A stretch of DNA of 64,000 bases from Ruania alba (GCF_900105765.1 NZ_FNTX01000002.1:1860001-1924000), one strand, 5' to 3'; positions 43,560 through 53,492 are shown, counted from the first letter of the stretch. Made by a program: numbers and translations. Notes: a model not told the origin generated them from the letters alone.

Positions 43560-46286
43560 ATGCCCGACGTGGTCATCATTCATCCTGAATCGCCCTCGCC
43601 ACGGATCCAGTTCGGATTGAACCTGCTCAGCAGCAGGCTCGAGGCGCAGGGCGCCTCGGTGTCGCGCTCGACGCATTTCCAACCGGCGCACTCTGACGGA
43701 ACTCGGATCCTGCTCGGCGTGCGTGGAGCGTCCGCGGACGTCGACGAGCTCGAGGCGCAGGAGATCCTTCTCTACAATTCGGGTGTACCGGCGCGGGACG
43801 GGTACTACGTTGCGTCATTGCCCGGGAGCCTCACGGTCGTGACCGGCGAGAGCGAGTCGGGTGTGTTGTACGGGTGCCAGGAGCTGGCGCGCCAGATCGA
43901 GGCCATCGGTGAGGTGCCGAGAGATCTGGATCGAGGCGAGGCACCTGACTTGGTGCTGCGCGGGCCGGCCATCGGCCTCCAGAAGACGACGGTGGAACCC
44001 CCTCGGCAGGTGTACGAGTATCCGATCAACCGAGAGCGGTTCCCGTGGTTCTATGATCGTTCGACCTGGCTGGATCTGCTGGACTTGCTGTTCTCCGAAC
44101 GGGCCAACGTCATCTACCTATGGAGCGGGCATCCGTTCTCCTCCTTTGTCCGTCTGCCGGACTATCCGGAGGCCCAGGAGGTCACGGCGGAGGAGCTTGC
44201 GGAGAATCGCGAGCTGCTCTCCTGGCTGACAGCAGAGGCGGACCGGCGCGGAATATGGATTGTGGTGAAGTTCTATAACATTCATATTCCGCTACCCTTC
44301 GCCGTTCACCATGACATCGCTCTCCACCAGCCGACGCCGACGGCGTTGACCAGCGATTACACGCGTCAGTCGATCGCGGCGTTTGTCGATCAGTTCCCCA
44401 ATGTCGGTCTCTACACGTGCCTCGGAGAAGTGCTTCAGGGGGACATCTACGGTGCTGAGTGGTTCGTCGACACGATCCTCGCCGGCGTCAAGGAGGGCGT
44501 GGCACGTTCCGGTCGTGACGAGTTGCCGCCGGTGATCGTGCGAGCGCACGCCGTGGACCTCAAGCCGATCCTGGCGCAGGCTCTGACCTCGTATCCCCGG
44601 TTGTTCACCGAAGCCAAGTTCAACGGCGAATCGCTCACTACCTGGAACCCGCGTGGGAAGTGGCAGGATATCCACCGTGACCTTGCCGCGCAGGGAAGCC
44701 TTCACATCGTCAACATCCACATTCTGGCCAATCTCGAACCTTTCCGGTTCGGCGCGGTGTCCTTCATCCAGAAAAGCGTGTCGGCGATCGTGCACCGGTT
44801 GGCATCGCACGGCTTACACCTCTACCCCCTCTTCTACTGGGAGTGGCCGCTGACACCGGACCGGGCCGAGCCGCGCCTGCGACAGATCGATCGGGACTGG
44901 ATCTGGTACGCCGCATGGCTGCGCTACGCATGGCGCAGCGACCGAGATGCCGACGGTGAACGGGAGTACTGGACCCGCGCTCTTGCTGACCAGTTCGGGA
45001 GCCGTGAGGCGGCTGCTGGGGCATTGGATGCGTATGAGGCGATGGGGCAGGTTGCCCCGAGGCTTGTCCGGCGGCTCGGAATCACGGAAGGCAACCGGCA
45101 GACGCTCAGCCTGGGGATGACGATGAGCCAGCTGACGAACCCTGGGCGCCACCGTCCCTGGGCGGACCTGTGGGACTCGCACGCTCCCGCTGGTGAGCGG
45201 CTCGAGACCTACGTGCAGCGGGAGGTTCGCGGTGAGGCGCACGTCGGTGAGACGCCCATCACCGTTGTCGAGGACGCGTGCTACTTCGCCGAACGAGCCG
45301 TCGCAGCGATCACCCGCGGTGGCGAGCATGTGCGGCGCGCGGTCGATGAGTATCAGCGCATCGCGGACGACGCCGAGGCGATCGCCTTGATGGCCGCCTT
45401 CTACCGGTTGCGGGTCGAGGCCGCAGTCGCCGTGGTCGCCTATCGAGAGGGGGATGGGCGTAGCCCGGGTCAGGACGTGCCATCGCTGCAACGAGCGGCC
45501 GACCAGATCGACAAGAGTGTGACCCTGTATGAGCGCCTGACGGAGCTCACCGACCGTAGCTATTACTACGCGAACAGCATGCAGACTCCGCAACGGAAGG
45601 TGCCCTTCGCCGACGGGCACGAGTTTGCGCACTGGCGTCAGTGCCTTCCGCTCTACCTCGAGGAGGCAAAGAACTTCCGGGCGAATGTCGACCGTCTCGC
45701 TACAGGAGACGTGGCAACAGTGCGGCCCGAATCGATCCCACCCACTGCTTTCACCCCCGCCCCATACGACCTCCTCTCCGAGAGTGCCGAAAAGTACACG
45801 GTTCGAGCAGGTCAATCGGTCTTTGCAGATGCCGACAGCAACATCCGTGAGATAGCCCCAGAGCTCGACGGGATGACGGGCGTGCGGTTCAACTCCTCCG
45901 AGGCGTACGAGGGCCAGGTGAGCGTGACCCTGCGGCTGAACAGGCCATCGCAGGTCCTGATCGGGTACTTCCAGAGCGCCGAGTCGGTGTGGTTGCAGGT
46001 GCCTGACCTCGAGGTAGACACGCATGCCGATGCACGTGGCGGGCTGGAACCGGTTCTGCGATCAGCAGTCGCTGTGGACTTCCTCCCGGTGGTGAATGTC
46101 CACTCGTTCTCCTATGAGGCAGGCGTGCACACGTTGGCCATGGGTGCGGGCGCCTACGCGATTCTCGGCGTCACGGTGGCCGATCAGGTCTTCACCGGTC
46201 GTAACGTCCTCGGTGAAGCCGATCCGTACGCATCTCTGGACTGGCTGTACGAGGGCACCGACGTCGACGAGAGGAGCGCGAAATGA
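43560..46286 (+). CDS. Large glycoside hydrolase-like protein with GH20/GH67-type N-terminal domain
   Basis: This protein of 908 residues has no signal peptide. Residues about 1-130 look like the beta-sheet domain that precedes GH20, GH67 and GH115 barrels: GYYVASLPGSLTVVTGESES then GVLYGCQELARQIE. A barrel-like region follows (WLDLLDLLFSERANVIYLWS; DRRGIWIVVKFYNIHIPLPF; LYTCLGEVLQGDIYG). A helical region and a C-terminal beta domain (VLIGYFQSAESVWLQVPDLE) complete it. GAGGAG precedes the ATG at 43560, though an upstream ATG overlapping the previous stop at 43497 is possible. The substrate may be a uronic-acid-containing glycan (weak inference). Confidence 0.65.
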   Translation: MPDVVIIHPESPSPRIQFGLNLLSSRLEAQGASVSRSTHFQPAHSDGTRILLGVRGASADVDELEAQEILLYNSGVPARDGYYVASLPGSLTVVTGESESGVLYGCQELARQIEAIGEVPRDLDRGEAPDLVLRGPAIGLQKTTVEPPRQVYEYPINRERFPWFYDRSTWLDLLDLLFSERANVIYLWSGHPFSSFVRLPDYPEAQEVTAEELAENRELLSWLTAEADRRGIWIVVKFYNIHIPLPFAVHHDIALHQPTPTALTSDYTRQSIAAFVDQFPNVGLYTCLGEVLQGDIYGAEWFVDTILAGVKEGVARSGRDELPPVIVRAHAVDLKPILAQALTSYPRLFTEAKFNGESLTTWNPRGKWQDIHRDLAAQGSLHIVNIHILANLEPFRFGAVSFIQKSVSAIVHRLASHGLHLYPLFYWEWPLTPDRAEPRLRQIDRDWIWYAAWLRYAWRSDRDADGEREYWTRALADQFGSREAAAGALDAYEAMGQVAPRLVRRLGITEGNRQTLSLGMTMSQLTNPGRHRPWADLWDSHAPAGERLETYVQREVRGEAHVGETPITVVEDACYFAERAVAAITRGGEHVRRAVDEYQRIADDAEAIALMAAFYRLRVEAAVAVVAYREGDGRSPGQDVPSLQRAADQIDKSVTLYERLTELTDRSYYYANSMQTPQRKVPFADGHEFAHWRQCLPLYLEEAKNFRANVDRLATGDVATVRPESIPPTAFTPAPYDLLSESAEKYTVRAGQSVFADADSNIREIAPELDGMTGVRFNSSEAYEGQVSVTLRLNRPSQVLIGYFQSAESVWLQVPDLEVDTHADARGGLEPVLRSAVAVDFLPVVNVHSFSYEAGVHTLAMGAGAYAILGVTVADQVFTGRNVLGEADPYASLDWLYEGTDVDERSAK

Positions 46287-46335
46287 TCGAAAGGCTAGGT
46301 AGTGGGTCGCTCCGACGAGACAGGGAGCACCCGTC

Positions 46336-47280
46336 ATGAGCGCATTGTCCGAACTCGCGAGCATACGTAGGTCGAAGGTCCCACGCAGGGACAAGCCGAG
46401 CAAAGCTGAGCGTCGCGAAGGTCGTGCTGCCTACGTCTTCCTGCTGCCATGGATCCTGGGCACGGCGCTTCTCACGATCGGCCCGATGGTAGTTTCCCTG
46501 GCGCTATCGTTCACTGACTATAATCTGCTCCAGCCCCCGAGCTGGATCGGGTTCGACAACTTCAGTCGCATGCTGGAAGACGCACGACTGCAGAATTCCC
46601 TGAACGTGACGTTCCGGTTCGTCGCCTTCTCATTGCCGTTGCAACTGCTGGCGGCCCTCCTCCTCGCGGTCGCACTCGATCGCGGCGTCCGCGGACTCGC
46701 CTTCTACCGGTCGATCTTCTATCTGCCGTCTTTGCTCGGAGGGTCGGTCGCGATCGCTGTGCTGTGGCGCCAGATATTCGGCATCGAGGGGCTGGTGAAC
46801 CAGGTCATCGCCCCGCTGGGCATCGAGGGCCAAGGGTGGGTGTCCTCGCCTGACACCGCGCTGGGGACCCTGGTGATCCTCAATGTCTGGACGTTCGGTG
46901 CGCCGATGATCATCTTCCTCGCCGGGCTGCGCCAGATACCCGTGATGTACTACGAAGCAGCTTCCGTGGACGGTGCGACCCCGGTCCGGCAGTTCTTCAC
47001 CATCACGCTTCCCCTCCTCACGCCGATCATCTTCTTCAATCTCGTCCTGGGAATCATTGGTGCCTTTCAATCGTTCACCCAGGCATTCGTCGTGTCGAAC
47101 GGGTCTGGTGGCCCAGCTGATTCGACGATGTTCTACACGCTGTATCTATATCAGATGGGGTTCAACAATTTCGACATGGGCTACGCCTCGGCCATGGCCT
47201 GGGTCCTGTTGGTGATCATCGCCATGTTCACATTCATCAATTTCATCGCTTCGAAGTATTGGGTCTTCTATGACGACTGA
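46336..47280 (+). CDS. CUT1 sugar ABC transporter permease (MalF-like)
   Basis: This protein of 314 residues has six membrane helices, the first AAYVFLLPWILGTALLTIGP, and the EAA loop MYYEAASVDGATPVRQFFTI. It overlaps the next permease by 11 bp. It belongs to the GntR-controlled operon that starts at 40486, with the two hydrolase-like genes placed between the binding protein and the permeases, an unusual order. Confidence 0.93.
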   Translation: MSALSELASIRRSKVPRRDKPSKAERREGRAAYVFLLPWILGTALLTIGPMVVSLALSFTDYNLLQPPSWIGFDNFSRMLEDARLQNSLNVTFRFVAFSLPLQLLAALLLAVALDRGVRGLAFYRSIFYLPSLLGGSVAIAVLWRQIFGIEGLVNQVIAPLGIEGQGWVSSPDTALGTLVILNVWTFGAPMIIFLAGLRQIPVMYYEAASVDGATPVRQFFTITLPLLTPIIFFNLVLGIIGAFQSFTQAFVVSNGSGGPADSTMFYTLYLYQMGFNNFDMGYASAMAWVLLVIIAMFTFINFIASKYWVFYDD

Positions 47281-48187
47281 GTTGGAAACCCCCCGCGTCC
47301 AGCAGAAGCATGGGGTCGAGATGAGCCCAGGCGGCAGAGGTTCACGGCGCCCTCGCCTCTCCCGATCGATGCGGCAGCTGCTGAAGCACATCGTGCTGAT
47401 CGTTGTGGGTCTGCTCATGATGTACCCGTTGCTGTGGATGGTCGTCAGCTCGCTCCGGCCCACCGAGATGATCTTCCGCACGCCGGGACTGTGGCTGACC
47501 ACGTTCGAGGTCCAGAACTACATCGATGGGTGGAACGCGCTCACCTCGACCTTCGGCCACTACATGCTCAACTCGGCCATTGTGGTGGTCGGTTCCATCA
47601 TCGGGAACCTGCTTTCGTGCTCGATGGCTGCCTATGCGTTCGCCCGATTGAAGTTCCGGGGGCGTTCGTTCATGTTCGCCGTCATGTTGGCCACTATCAT
47701 GCTGCCCGTCCATGTGGTAATCGTGCCGCAGTACATCGTCTTCTCACAATTGGATTGGGTGAACACGTTCCTCCCTCTCATCGTGCCGAAGTTCCTTGCG
47801 ACGGAAGCGTTTTTCATCTTCCTCATGGTGCAGTTCATCCGTGGTATCCCGCGGGAGTTGGATGAGGCGGCGCGCATCGACGGCTCGGGCCATTTCAGGA
47901 TCTATTCGAGCATTATCCTGCCGCTCATGGTCCCGGCTCTGGCGACGACGACGATCTTTACGTTCATCTGGACGTGGAACGACTTCTTCGGCCAACTGAT
48001 CTACCTGACGAGGCCCGAGATGTACACGGTCCCTGTGGCGTTGCGCGCCTTTGTGGACGCGAGTTCGGACTCTGCGTGGGGTGCGCTCTTCGCCATGTCG
48101 CTCGTCTCGCTGATACCGGTGTTCATGATCTTCCTGTTCGGACAGCGATACCTGTTGAAGGGAATCGCAACGACGGGTGGGAAGTGA
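47270..48187 (+). CDS. CUT1 sugar ABC transporter permease (MalG-like)
   Basis: This protein of 305 residues has six membrane helices (KHIVLIVVGLLMMYPLLWMV first) and the EAA loop RELDEAARIDGSGHFRIYSS. The C-terminus GQRYLLKGIATTGGK is standard for the family. It is the last gene of the operon. The downstream gap holds no clear terminator. Confidence 0.93.
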   Translation: MTTELETPRVQQKHGVEMSPGGRGSRRPRLSRSMRQLLKHIVLIVVGLLMMYPLLWMVVSSLRPTEMIFRTPGLWLTTFEVQNYIDGWNALTSTFGHYMLNSAIVVVGSIIGNLLSCSMAAYAFARLKFRGRSFMFAVMLATIMLPVHVVIVPQYIVFSQLDWVNTFLPLIVPKFLATEAFFIFLMVQFIRGIPRELDEAARIDGSGHFRIYSSIILPLMVPALATTTIFTFIWTWNDFFGQLIYLTRPEMYTVPVALRAFVDASSDSAWGALFAMSLVSLIPVFMIFLFGQRYLLKGIATTGGK

Positions 48188-48992
48188 GCGCCGTGGTGTC
48201 GGGCGCCGATGTGTTGCGGACGGTGGAGCTTTCGATCCCCTCCGTGCTTACCCCGCTGTTCAACGAGCGTCTCTCTCCCCGGTTTCGGACTCTCCGTCAG
48301 TGACGAGTCGAGGACATGGGCAACGGAGAGAATAGTTGTGGATCGCAAGTGAGCGGCATTCGGTCCGCTGATTTGCGCGGCGCCGCGAGTGGCGCAGCGG
48401 TAGCTCACCGGGCTGCCCTCCCTTCAAGTGAAGGATTGTCCCTGCGGCCGGTGAGATCTGCCCTGACCACACTCAGGTGCCGTGCCGCTGGAGGACTGAG
48501 GGCACGCTCGCGAGGCTGGCCTCAGTGTCGAGGATCGGGCGACATTGGACACTTCGGGCACCGTCGTTGGGCTGCTGATTGGTTCCTGCCAATGCATGAG
48601 TCTTACTGCAGGACGTGACCGGGCAGACGTGAGGCGTTGCCCGTCGCTGAGCAGATACCCGTTTGGCGCTGGCTATGTTCACATGTCGCGCCCATTCACG
48701 AGTACCTGAACCAAGTGCCAGCCGTGGTTCATGGCCGCGCTGGAACTCGTTCATCGACTTCCCGGGTAGATCGGATCTGCAGGGTACTCACCTGTCCACC
48801 ACCCCCAGACGAAGCCGAGCCGAGCGGAGTGCCGAAGGGGTAGCTGACGTTCTGACGCCTCTACTGGTCGAGCATGCAGGTGCCCTCAGCTCATGAACAG
48901 TCCGCCGGGATCCGCTCCGCGACCCCGGACGAGCTCGCGATGCCGGGTCGACGACGGCCTGCCGCTGACGAGGGCTTTCGCCAGAGGACCCG
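48188..48992. other. 805-bp region without a convincing gene
   Basis: The region lies between two convergent transporter operons. Short open frames exist on both strands but lack family features or good ribosome sites. GTGGCGCAGCGGTAG (48389-48403) looks like a tRNA D-arm, but no matching acceptor or T-loop follows. CTCTCCGT and ACGGAGAG about 26 bases apart could form a weak terminator stem near 48290-48335. Lower coding regularity suggests decayed sequence. Confidence 0.5.
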
Positions 48993-49847
48993 CTACTTCA
49001 CGGCCCCGGCAGTCAACCCGCTGATGAGGTGCCGCTGCAGGAAGACGAACAGCAGGATCACCGGAAGTGAAACGATCACACCACCGGCGGCGAGCATGCC
49101 CCAGTTCACGGTGAACTCGGTGATGAAGAACTGCAGCGCGACCGGGAGGGTCCGGACGGACTCGTCCTGAGCCAGCAGGGCGGCGAAGACATACTCGTTC
49201 CACGAGACGATGAAGATGTACAGGGCTGTCGCCGACATCCCGGGCAGGGCGACCGGAAGCAGGATCCGGACGAAGGCGGTGAAACGGTTGCACCCGTCCA
49301 CTCGTGCCGCCTCCTCCATGTCGGCAGGCAGCGCTGCGAAGTATCCGGTCATCATCCAGACAGCGAACGGGATCGCGAACGAGCAGTAGGCGATGATCAG
49401 CGCCAGGTAGGTGTCGACCAGCCCCAGGGCGCGCATGACGTCGTAGATCGGGATCAGGATCAGTGCGCTCGGGAACATCGGGATGACCAGGAACATCGAC
49501 ATGAGGAACCGGCGCCCGGGGAAGCGGTATCGGGCGAAGGCATAGGCCGCCGTGATCGAGACGAACAGGCCGAGAGCCGTGGTGCCCACGCCGACGATGA
49601 AACTGTTCCTGAAGTAGGTCAGGAAGTTCATCCGCTGGAAGAGCTCGATGAAGTTGTCGAACGTCAGAGACGTCGGCAGGTACTGCAGCGGGCGGATGAA
49701 GATCTCCTGCTCGGTCACCAGAGAGGTCTTCACGAGCCAGAGGAATGGTCCGATCGACAGGAGGATGACCGGGATTGCCACAGCCCAGATGGAGATGAGC
49801 CTGCGGCCCTCGCGCCGACGCGGACTGGTATTGGCCACTGCGGTCAT
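48993..49847 (-). CDS. CUT1 sugar ABC transporter permease (MalG-like)
   Basis: This protein of 284 residues has six membrane helices, starting ISIWAVAIPVILLSIGPFLW, and the EAA loop ADMEEAARVDGCNRFTAFVR. The ATG at 49847 overlaps the stop of the partner permease by 4 bp. It is the last gene of the operon dehydratase - binding protein - permease - permease on the minus strand. Confidence 0.93.
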   Translation of the reverse strand: MTAVANTSPRRREGRRLISIWAVAIPVILLSIGPFLWLVKTSLVTEQEIFIRPLQYLPTSLTFDNFIELFQRMNFLTYFRNSFIVGVGTTALGLFVSITAAYAFARYRFPGRRFLMSMFLVIPMFPSALILIPIYDVMRALGLVDTYLALIIAYCSFAIPFAVWMMTGYFAALPADMEEAARVDGCNRFTAFVRILLPVALPGMSATALYIFIVSWNEYVFAALLAQDESVRTLPVALQFFITEFTVNWGMLAAGGVIVSLPVILLFVFLQRHLISGLTAGAVK

Positions 49848-50803
49848 TGGTCGTCCTTCTTCATCTGTCGCAGGTACAGAACCACAACCACCATCAGGGC
49901 CAGCGTGAGGAGGATGCTCACGGCTGAGGCGTAGCCATAGTCGAGACCCCGAGTCGCCTCGAAGAAGGTCACGACCGGCAGCGTGCTGGTCGCGAAGTTG
50001 GGGCCGCCGACCGTCATGATCCAAATGATCTCGATGGAGTTGGCCAGCCAGATGATGCGCAGCAACGTCGTGGTACGAATCGTGGCGATGATGGTCGGCC
50101 AGGTGACGAAGCGGAATCGCTGCCAGGCGGAGGCACCGTCCAGGTTGGCTGCCTCGTAGAGCTCAGCGGGCACCGCCTGCAGGGCAGCGAGCAGCATGAG
50201 GGCGAAGAATGGCATCCCGTGCCAGATCATCGCGATCACGACGGCGGCCATCGCCGTGCTGGGCTGATTGAGCCATGGAATGCCGATATCGACGATGCCG
50301 AGCCGCATCAAGAGGTCGTTGACCACCCCCAGGTTGCCATCCAGCATCCATCGCCAGAGCAGGGCCACGACCGTTGAGGGGATGATCCACGGAAGCAGCA
50401 CCAACGAGCGCAGGACAGTGCGGCCCTTGAACGCTCGGTTCATCAGCGTGGCGATCGCCATCCCGAGGACGAACTGCACGGGAAGGACCACACCCACCCA
50501 GATCAGCGTCGCTCGAGCGGCCTTCCAGAACATTCCGTCGGTCAGCGCCCGGATGTAGTTGTCCAGCCCGATGAATCGAACCTGGTCGAGCTCACGCAGG
50601 TTGTACGCCTGGAAGCTGTATCCGACCGACTGCACGATGGGCCCGGCGACGACCAACGCGACCACGATCAGCGCCGGCAGCAGCAGGATGTACGGCAGCA
50701 GCACGCGCCAGGAGCGTCTGGTGCGTGGCCTCGTGCGTCCGGCTCCGCCCCTGCCGACGTCGATCGCAGCGGCGGAACCGGTCTTCGTGGGCGCGATGCT
50801 CAC
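49844..50803 (-). CDS. CUT1 sugar ABC transporter permease (MalF-like)
   Basis: This protein of 319 residues has a basic N-terminus and six membrane helices (LLPYILLLPALIVVALVVAG first). The EAA loop is AELYEAANLDGASAWQRFRF. It overlaps the binding-protein stop and the next permease start by 4 bp each, so the three are co-translated. Confidence 0.93.
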   Translation of the reverse strand: MSIAPTKTGSAAAIDVGRGGAGRTRPRTRRSWRVLLPYILLLPALIVVALVVAGPIVQSVGYSFQAYNLRELDQVRFIGLDNYIRALTDGMFWKAARATLIWVGVVLPVQFVLGMAIATLMNRAFKGRTVLRSLVLLPWIIPSTVVALLWRWMLDGNLGVVNDLLMRLGIVDIGIPWLNQPSTAMAAVVIAMIWHGMPFFALMLLAALQAVPAELYEAANLDGASAWQRFRFVTWPTIIATIRTTTLLRIIWLANSIEIIWIMTVGGPNFATSTLPVVTFFEATRGLDYGYASAVSILLTLALMVVVVLYLRQMKKDDQ

Positions 50804-52116
50804 TCACGGACCTCGTCAGCAAGGCCGGTGGCGAACTCCTCTGTGGTGATCCCGCCGGACAGGGCCGGCTGGGTGCTCTGTGGCCAGGTCTGCTCAGCGA
50901 GCCGGCTGTAGCCGGGGCGATCGGTGAAGGGCATCAGGTACGCATCGGCCATCGCCTCGAAGGAGACCTGCGCGAACGGGTTCTCCTGGAGGTGTTCGTC
51001 GTCCCACGCCGACTCGATGATCGGAAGGGAACCGTCCTGTTGGCTGAAGGTGATCTGCGACTCCCTCGAGGCCAGGAAGGAGACCCACTCGAAGGCAGCC
51101 TCCGGATCCTGACCATCGGCATACACCGCGTTCATGTTCGGCCCGAACTCGGTGAACCTGTTGCCACTTGGGCTGGCCGGCACCGGGATCGCCGCGAGGT
51201 TCTCGGCCCCGATCGACTGGGTCAGCTCCGCGGCGGACTTGATGTGGTGGAGCATCATGCCTGAGACGCCGGCCTTCATATTGTTCATGATCTGCTCGAA
51301 ACCGTCTCCCGAGGCCGTCGGCGGTGTCACCTGGTGCTCACGGGCGAGGTCGAGGAACCAGTCCGTGTACTGCAGGTTCTCGGCCCGATCGAAGACCGGG
51401 TTGCCCTGCTCGTCCCGCACAGCGTCGAACCCGCCGAGGGTCGCGAGCCACACGAAGTAGTGGATGTGGCCGTGGGAGCTCCCGCGCAGACCGTATCCGT
51501 AGCGCCCGGCGTCGGGATCGGTGATCGCCCGGGCTGCGGCGAGGAAGTCGTCGGTGGTCTCCGGCGGTTCGATCCCGGCTTCCGCGAACCAGTCCGTCCG
51601 GTAGTACAGGTAGGTGACCAGGGCGTTCCATGGCATCGTGTAGAGCGGGTTGTCCTCCTTGCCCAAGCGGGAGCCGAGTACTGCTGCTGGGGTGATGTCA
51701 TCCGCCTCGGGAAATGAGTCCCAGTACTCGTCCAGCTCCTGGAGCGCGCCCATCGCCGCGATGTCGGCGACGTTGTTGACGTGGATCGCCGTGGCATCGG
51801 GAGGATCCCCGGCGTTGATCGAGGCGATGACGCGGTTGTAGACCGCCTCGGCCGGCATGATCTCGACGTCGACTTGGAGCGAGGTCCGTTCCTCGTTGAA
51901 CTGTGCAGCGAGGTCCTGCACCACCGTGGACGTCGGGTCGTCCACCCACGCCCAGTAGGTGAGGTGAAGGGGACCGGAACCAGAGCCTGAGCCGCCCGAG
52001 CCGCCGGAACCGGTCTCCCCGCCGCCAGGGACGCAGGCTGCGAGCGTGCTCGCTCCGGCGGCTGCGCCGGCCGCTTTCATGAAACTGCGGCGCCCGAGAG
52101 TGCTCTTGTCGTTCAT
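50800..52116 (-). CDS. CUT1 ABC transporter solute-binding lipoprotein (Tat-type signal)
   Basis: This protein of 438 residues has a twin-arginine motif (GRRSFMKAAG) and lipobox (STLAACVPG), so it may be exported folded and then lipidated. A Gly/Ser linker precedes the binding domain (LHLTYWAWVDDPTSTVVQDL). AAGGAGG stands five bases before the second of two ATGs, which selects 52116 over 52119. It shares an operon with an enolase-superfamily dehydratase, so a hexuronate or aldarate-type substrate, or an oligomer of one, is plausible. Confidence 0.92.
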   Translation of the reverse strand: MNDKSTLGRRSFMKAAGAAAGASTLAACVPGGGETGSGGSGGSGSGSGPLHLTYWAWVDDPTSTVVQDLAAQFNEERTSLQVDVEIMPAEAVYNRVIASINAGDPPDATAIHVNNVADIAAMGALQELDEYWDSFPEADDITPAAVLGSRLGKEDNPLYTMPWNALVTYLYYRTDWFAEAGIEPPETTDDFLAAARAITDPDAGRYGYGLRGSSHGHIHYFVWLATLGGFDAVRDEQGNPVFDRAENLQYTDWFLDLAREHQVTPPTASGDGFEQIMNNMKAGVSGMMLHHIKSAAELTQSIGAENLAAIPVPASPSGNRFTEFGPNMNAVYADGQDPEAAFEWVSFLASRESQITFSQQDGSLPIIESAWDDEHLQENPFAQVSFEAMADAYLMPFTDRPGYSRLAEQTWPQSTQPALSGGITTEEFATGLADEVRE

Positions 52117-52152
52117 CATGACCTCCTTGTGCATGCTGGAAAGCGACGACCG

Positions 52153-53328
52153 TCAGCGGTTCGCTTCGGTCGTCCGGGCCTGGCTGTATTCGCTCCACGA
52201 GTTGCGTCTGCGGCGCCCCGGGGTGGAGGTCGCCGATGATGGGGGGAGCTCGTGGATCTCGAGTTCGTCGATGTCGTCACGCAGGGTCAGGCCCAGGCCG
52301 GGCAGGTCGGGAAGCGTGATCCAGCCGTCCTCGACCACCTGGTGGTTGTTCACCAGTCGCCCCATTCCGCCCCAGACGACCTCGACACCGAGGTGATCAT
52401 CGAGGACCGGACCGATGTGGGCCATGAAATCTCCGGGGCAGTTCATCGTGGCGACCGGCAGCTCGTACGCAGAGGCGAGCTCGGCCACGCGTAGGGCTCC
52501 GGTGATGCCGGTGGTGTACTGACCGACCTGAACGATGTCCACCGCCCCGCCCTGGATGAGCGGCAGGAACTCGGGCACACCGTTGAGGTTCTCGCCGGTG
52601 GCGACAGCGGACGTGACGGCCTCGGACACCTTCCGCAGACCTGCGACGTCCCAGCGACGGGCCGGCTCCTCCACCCAGGTGAGGCGATGGTGCCGCTCGA
52701 TCTCGCGGATACGGTCGATGGCCTCCTTCGCCGTCCAGTACTCGTTGGAATCGATGGTCAGCTCGGGTTCTTTCCCCCTGCTGGCCAGTGCCTCGCGCAT
52801 GATGTCCAGACGGCGTAGGTCGCCCTCACGATCGCGGCCCACCTTGAGCTTGCCGAGAGTAATGCCCCGTGCCGCCATGCCACGGTAGAAGGCGTCGATC
52901 TCGGAGTCCGTGAGCGGGCTGTCGATGCCGCTGGCGTAGGCGCGCACGTGTGGTGAACTGGCACCGAGGGCCTTCCACAACGGCTCCTCGTTGGCCTTCG
53001 CCTTGAGGTCCCACAGCGCCACATCGAGATGGCAGATCGCCTCCTTTACGATCCCCTCTGTGCCGCCCTTGAAGGCCCGGTCGACCATTCGTTGCCACAG
53101 TGATTTCACACCGGCCGGGTCCTCGCCGACGAGCAGCTCCGCGAAGCTGTGAACGACCGAACGAGACGTCGGATGACCGATCGCCATGCCGGTCAGACCG
53201 TCGTCGGTGTGCAGCTTGACGACCATCTGCATGGTCGTGTCGCGCCCGATCGGATCGTTGGCATCGCCGATCAGACGTTCGAACGGGACTCGGAACACAC
53301 GGGTGGACACACCGGTGATCGCAGTCAT
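52153..53328 (-). CDS. Mandelate racemase-type enolase-superfamily sugar-acid dehydratase
   Basis: This protein of 391 residues has an N-terminal capping domain, then the barrel with the KxK motif (GKLKVGRDREG), metal ligands in LTIDSNEYW, LTWVEEPARRWD and VATGENLNGVPEF, and the C-terminal PGLGLTLRDD. The KxK pair marks the mandelate racemase subgroup, which includes glucarate/galactarate-type dehydratases. A nearby kdgD gene, sharing the same promoter element, would use a 5-keto-4-deoxyglucarate product. Aldarate dehydration is therefore the best guess. Confidence 0.9.
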   Translation of the reverse strand: MTAITGVSTRVFRVPFERLIGDANDPIGRDTTMQMVVKLHTDDGLTGMAIGHPTSRSVVHSFAELLVGEDPAGVKSLWQRMVDRAFKGGTEGIVKEAICHLDVALWDLKAKANEEPLWKALGASSPHVRAYASGIDSPLTDSEIDAFYRGMAARGITLGKLKVGRDREGDLRRLDIMREALASRGKEPELTIDSNEYWTAKEAIDRIREIERHHRLTWVEEPARRWDVAGLRKVSEAVTSAVATGENLNGVPEFLPLIQGGAVDIVQVGQYTTGITGALRVAELASAYELPVATMNCPGDFMAHIGPVLDDHLGVEVVWGGMGRLVNNHQVVEDGWITLPDLPGLGLTLRDDIDELEIHELPPSSATSTPGRRRRNSWSEYSQARTTEANR

Positions 53329-53379
53329 TCTCTCCTCTTCCTCGAGTACCTGGAGCGGTCTGCCCGTGCTCCACAGGTC

Positions 53380-53446
53380 AGACTAGGGACGGCATCGATA
53401 CCCGTCCAACACCAGAATCGCATCTTGTGATGCGGATAAAGTATCG
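53380..53446 (-). promoter_or_regulatory. Promoter A of the dehydratase-transporter operon (shared element)
   Basis: On the minus strand, -35 TTGGAC (53409-53404) and -10 TAGTCT (53385-53380) have an 18-bp spacer. The 28-bp stretch 53396-53423 matches 55434-55461 upstream of kdgD at 25 of 28 positions, and CGATACC/AGTATCG half-sites flank it. It likely binds the same regulator, probably the LysR protein encoded between the two operons. Confidence 0.7.
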
Positions 53447-53492
53447 TCTGCGACGTGCAGCCAGGTGCAGTCCCACCCGCCGTGACGTTCCG

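Noticed and set aside
48380-48460. Possible tRNA gene
   Set aside because: Only a D-arm-like motif is present; no T-loop GGTTCRA, no paired acceptor stem and no usable anticodon stem.
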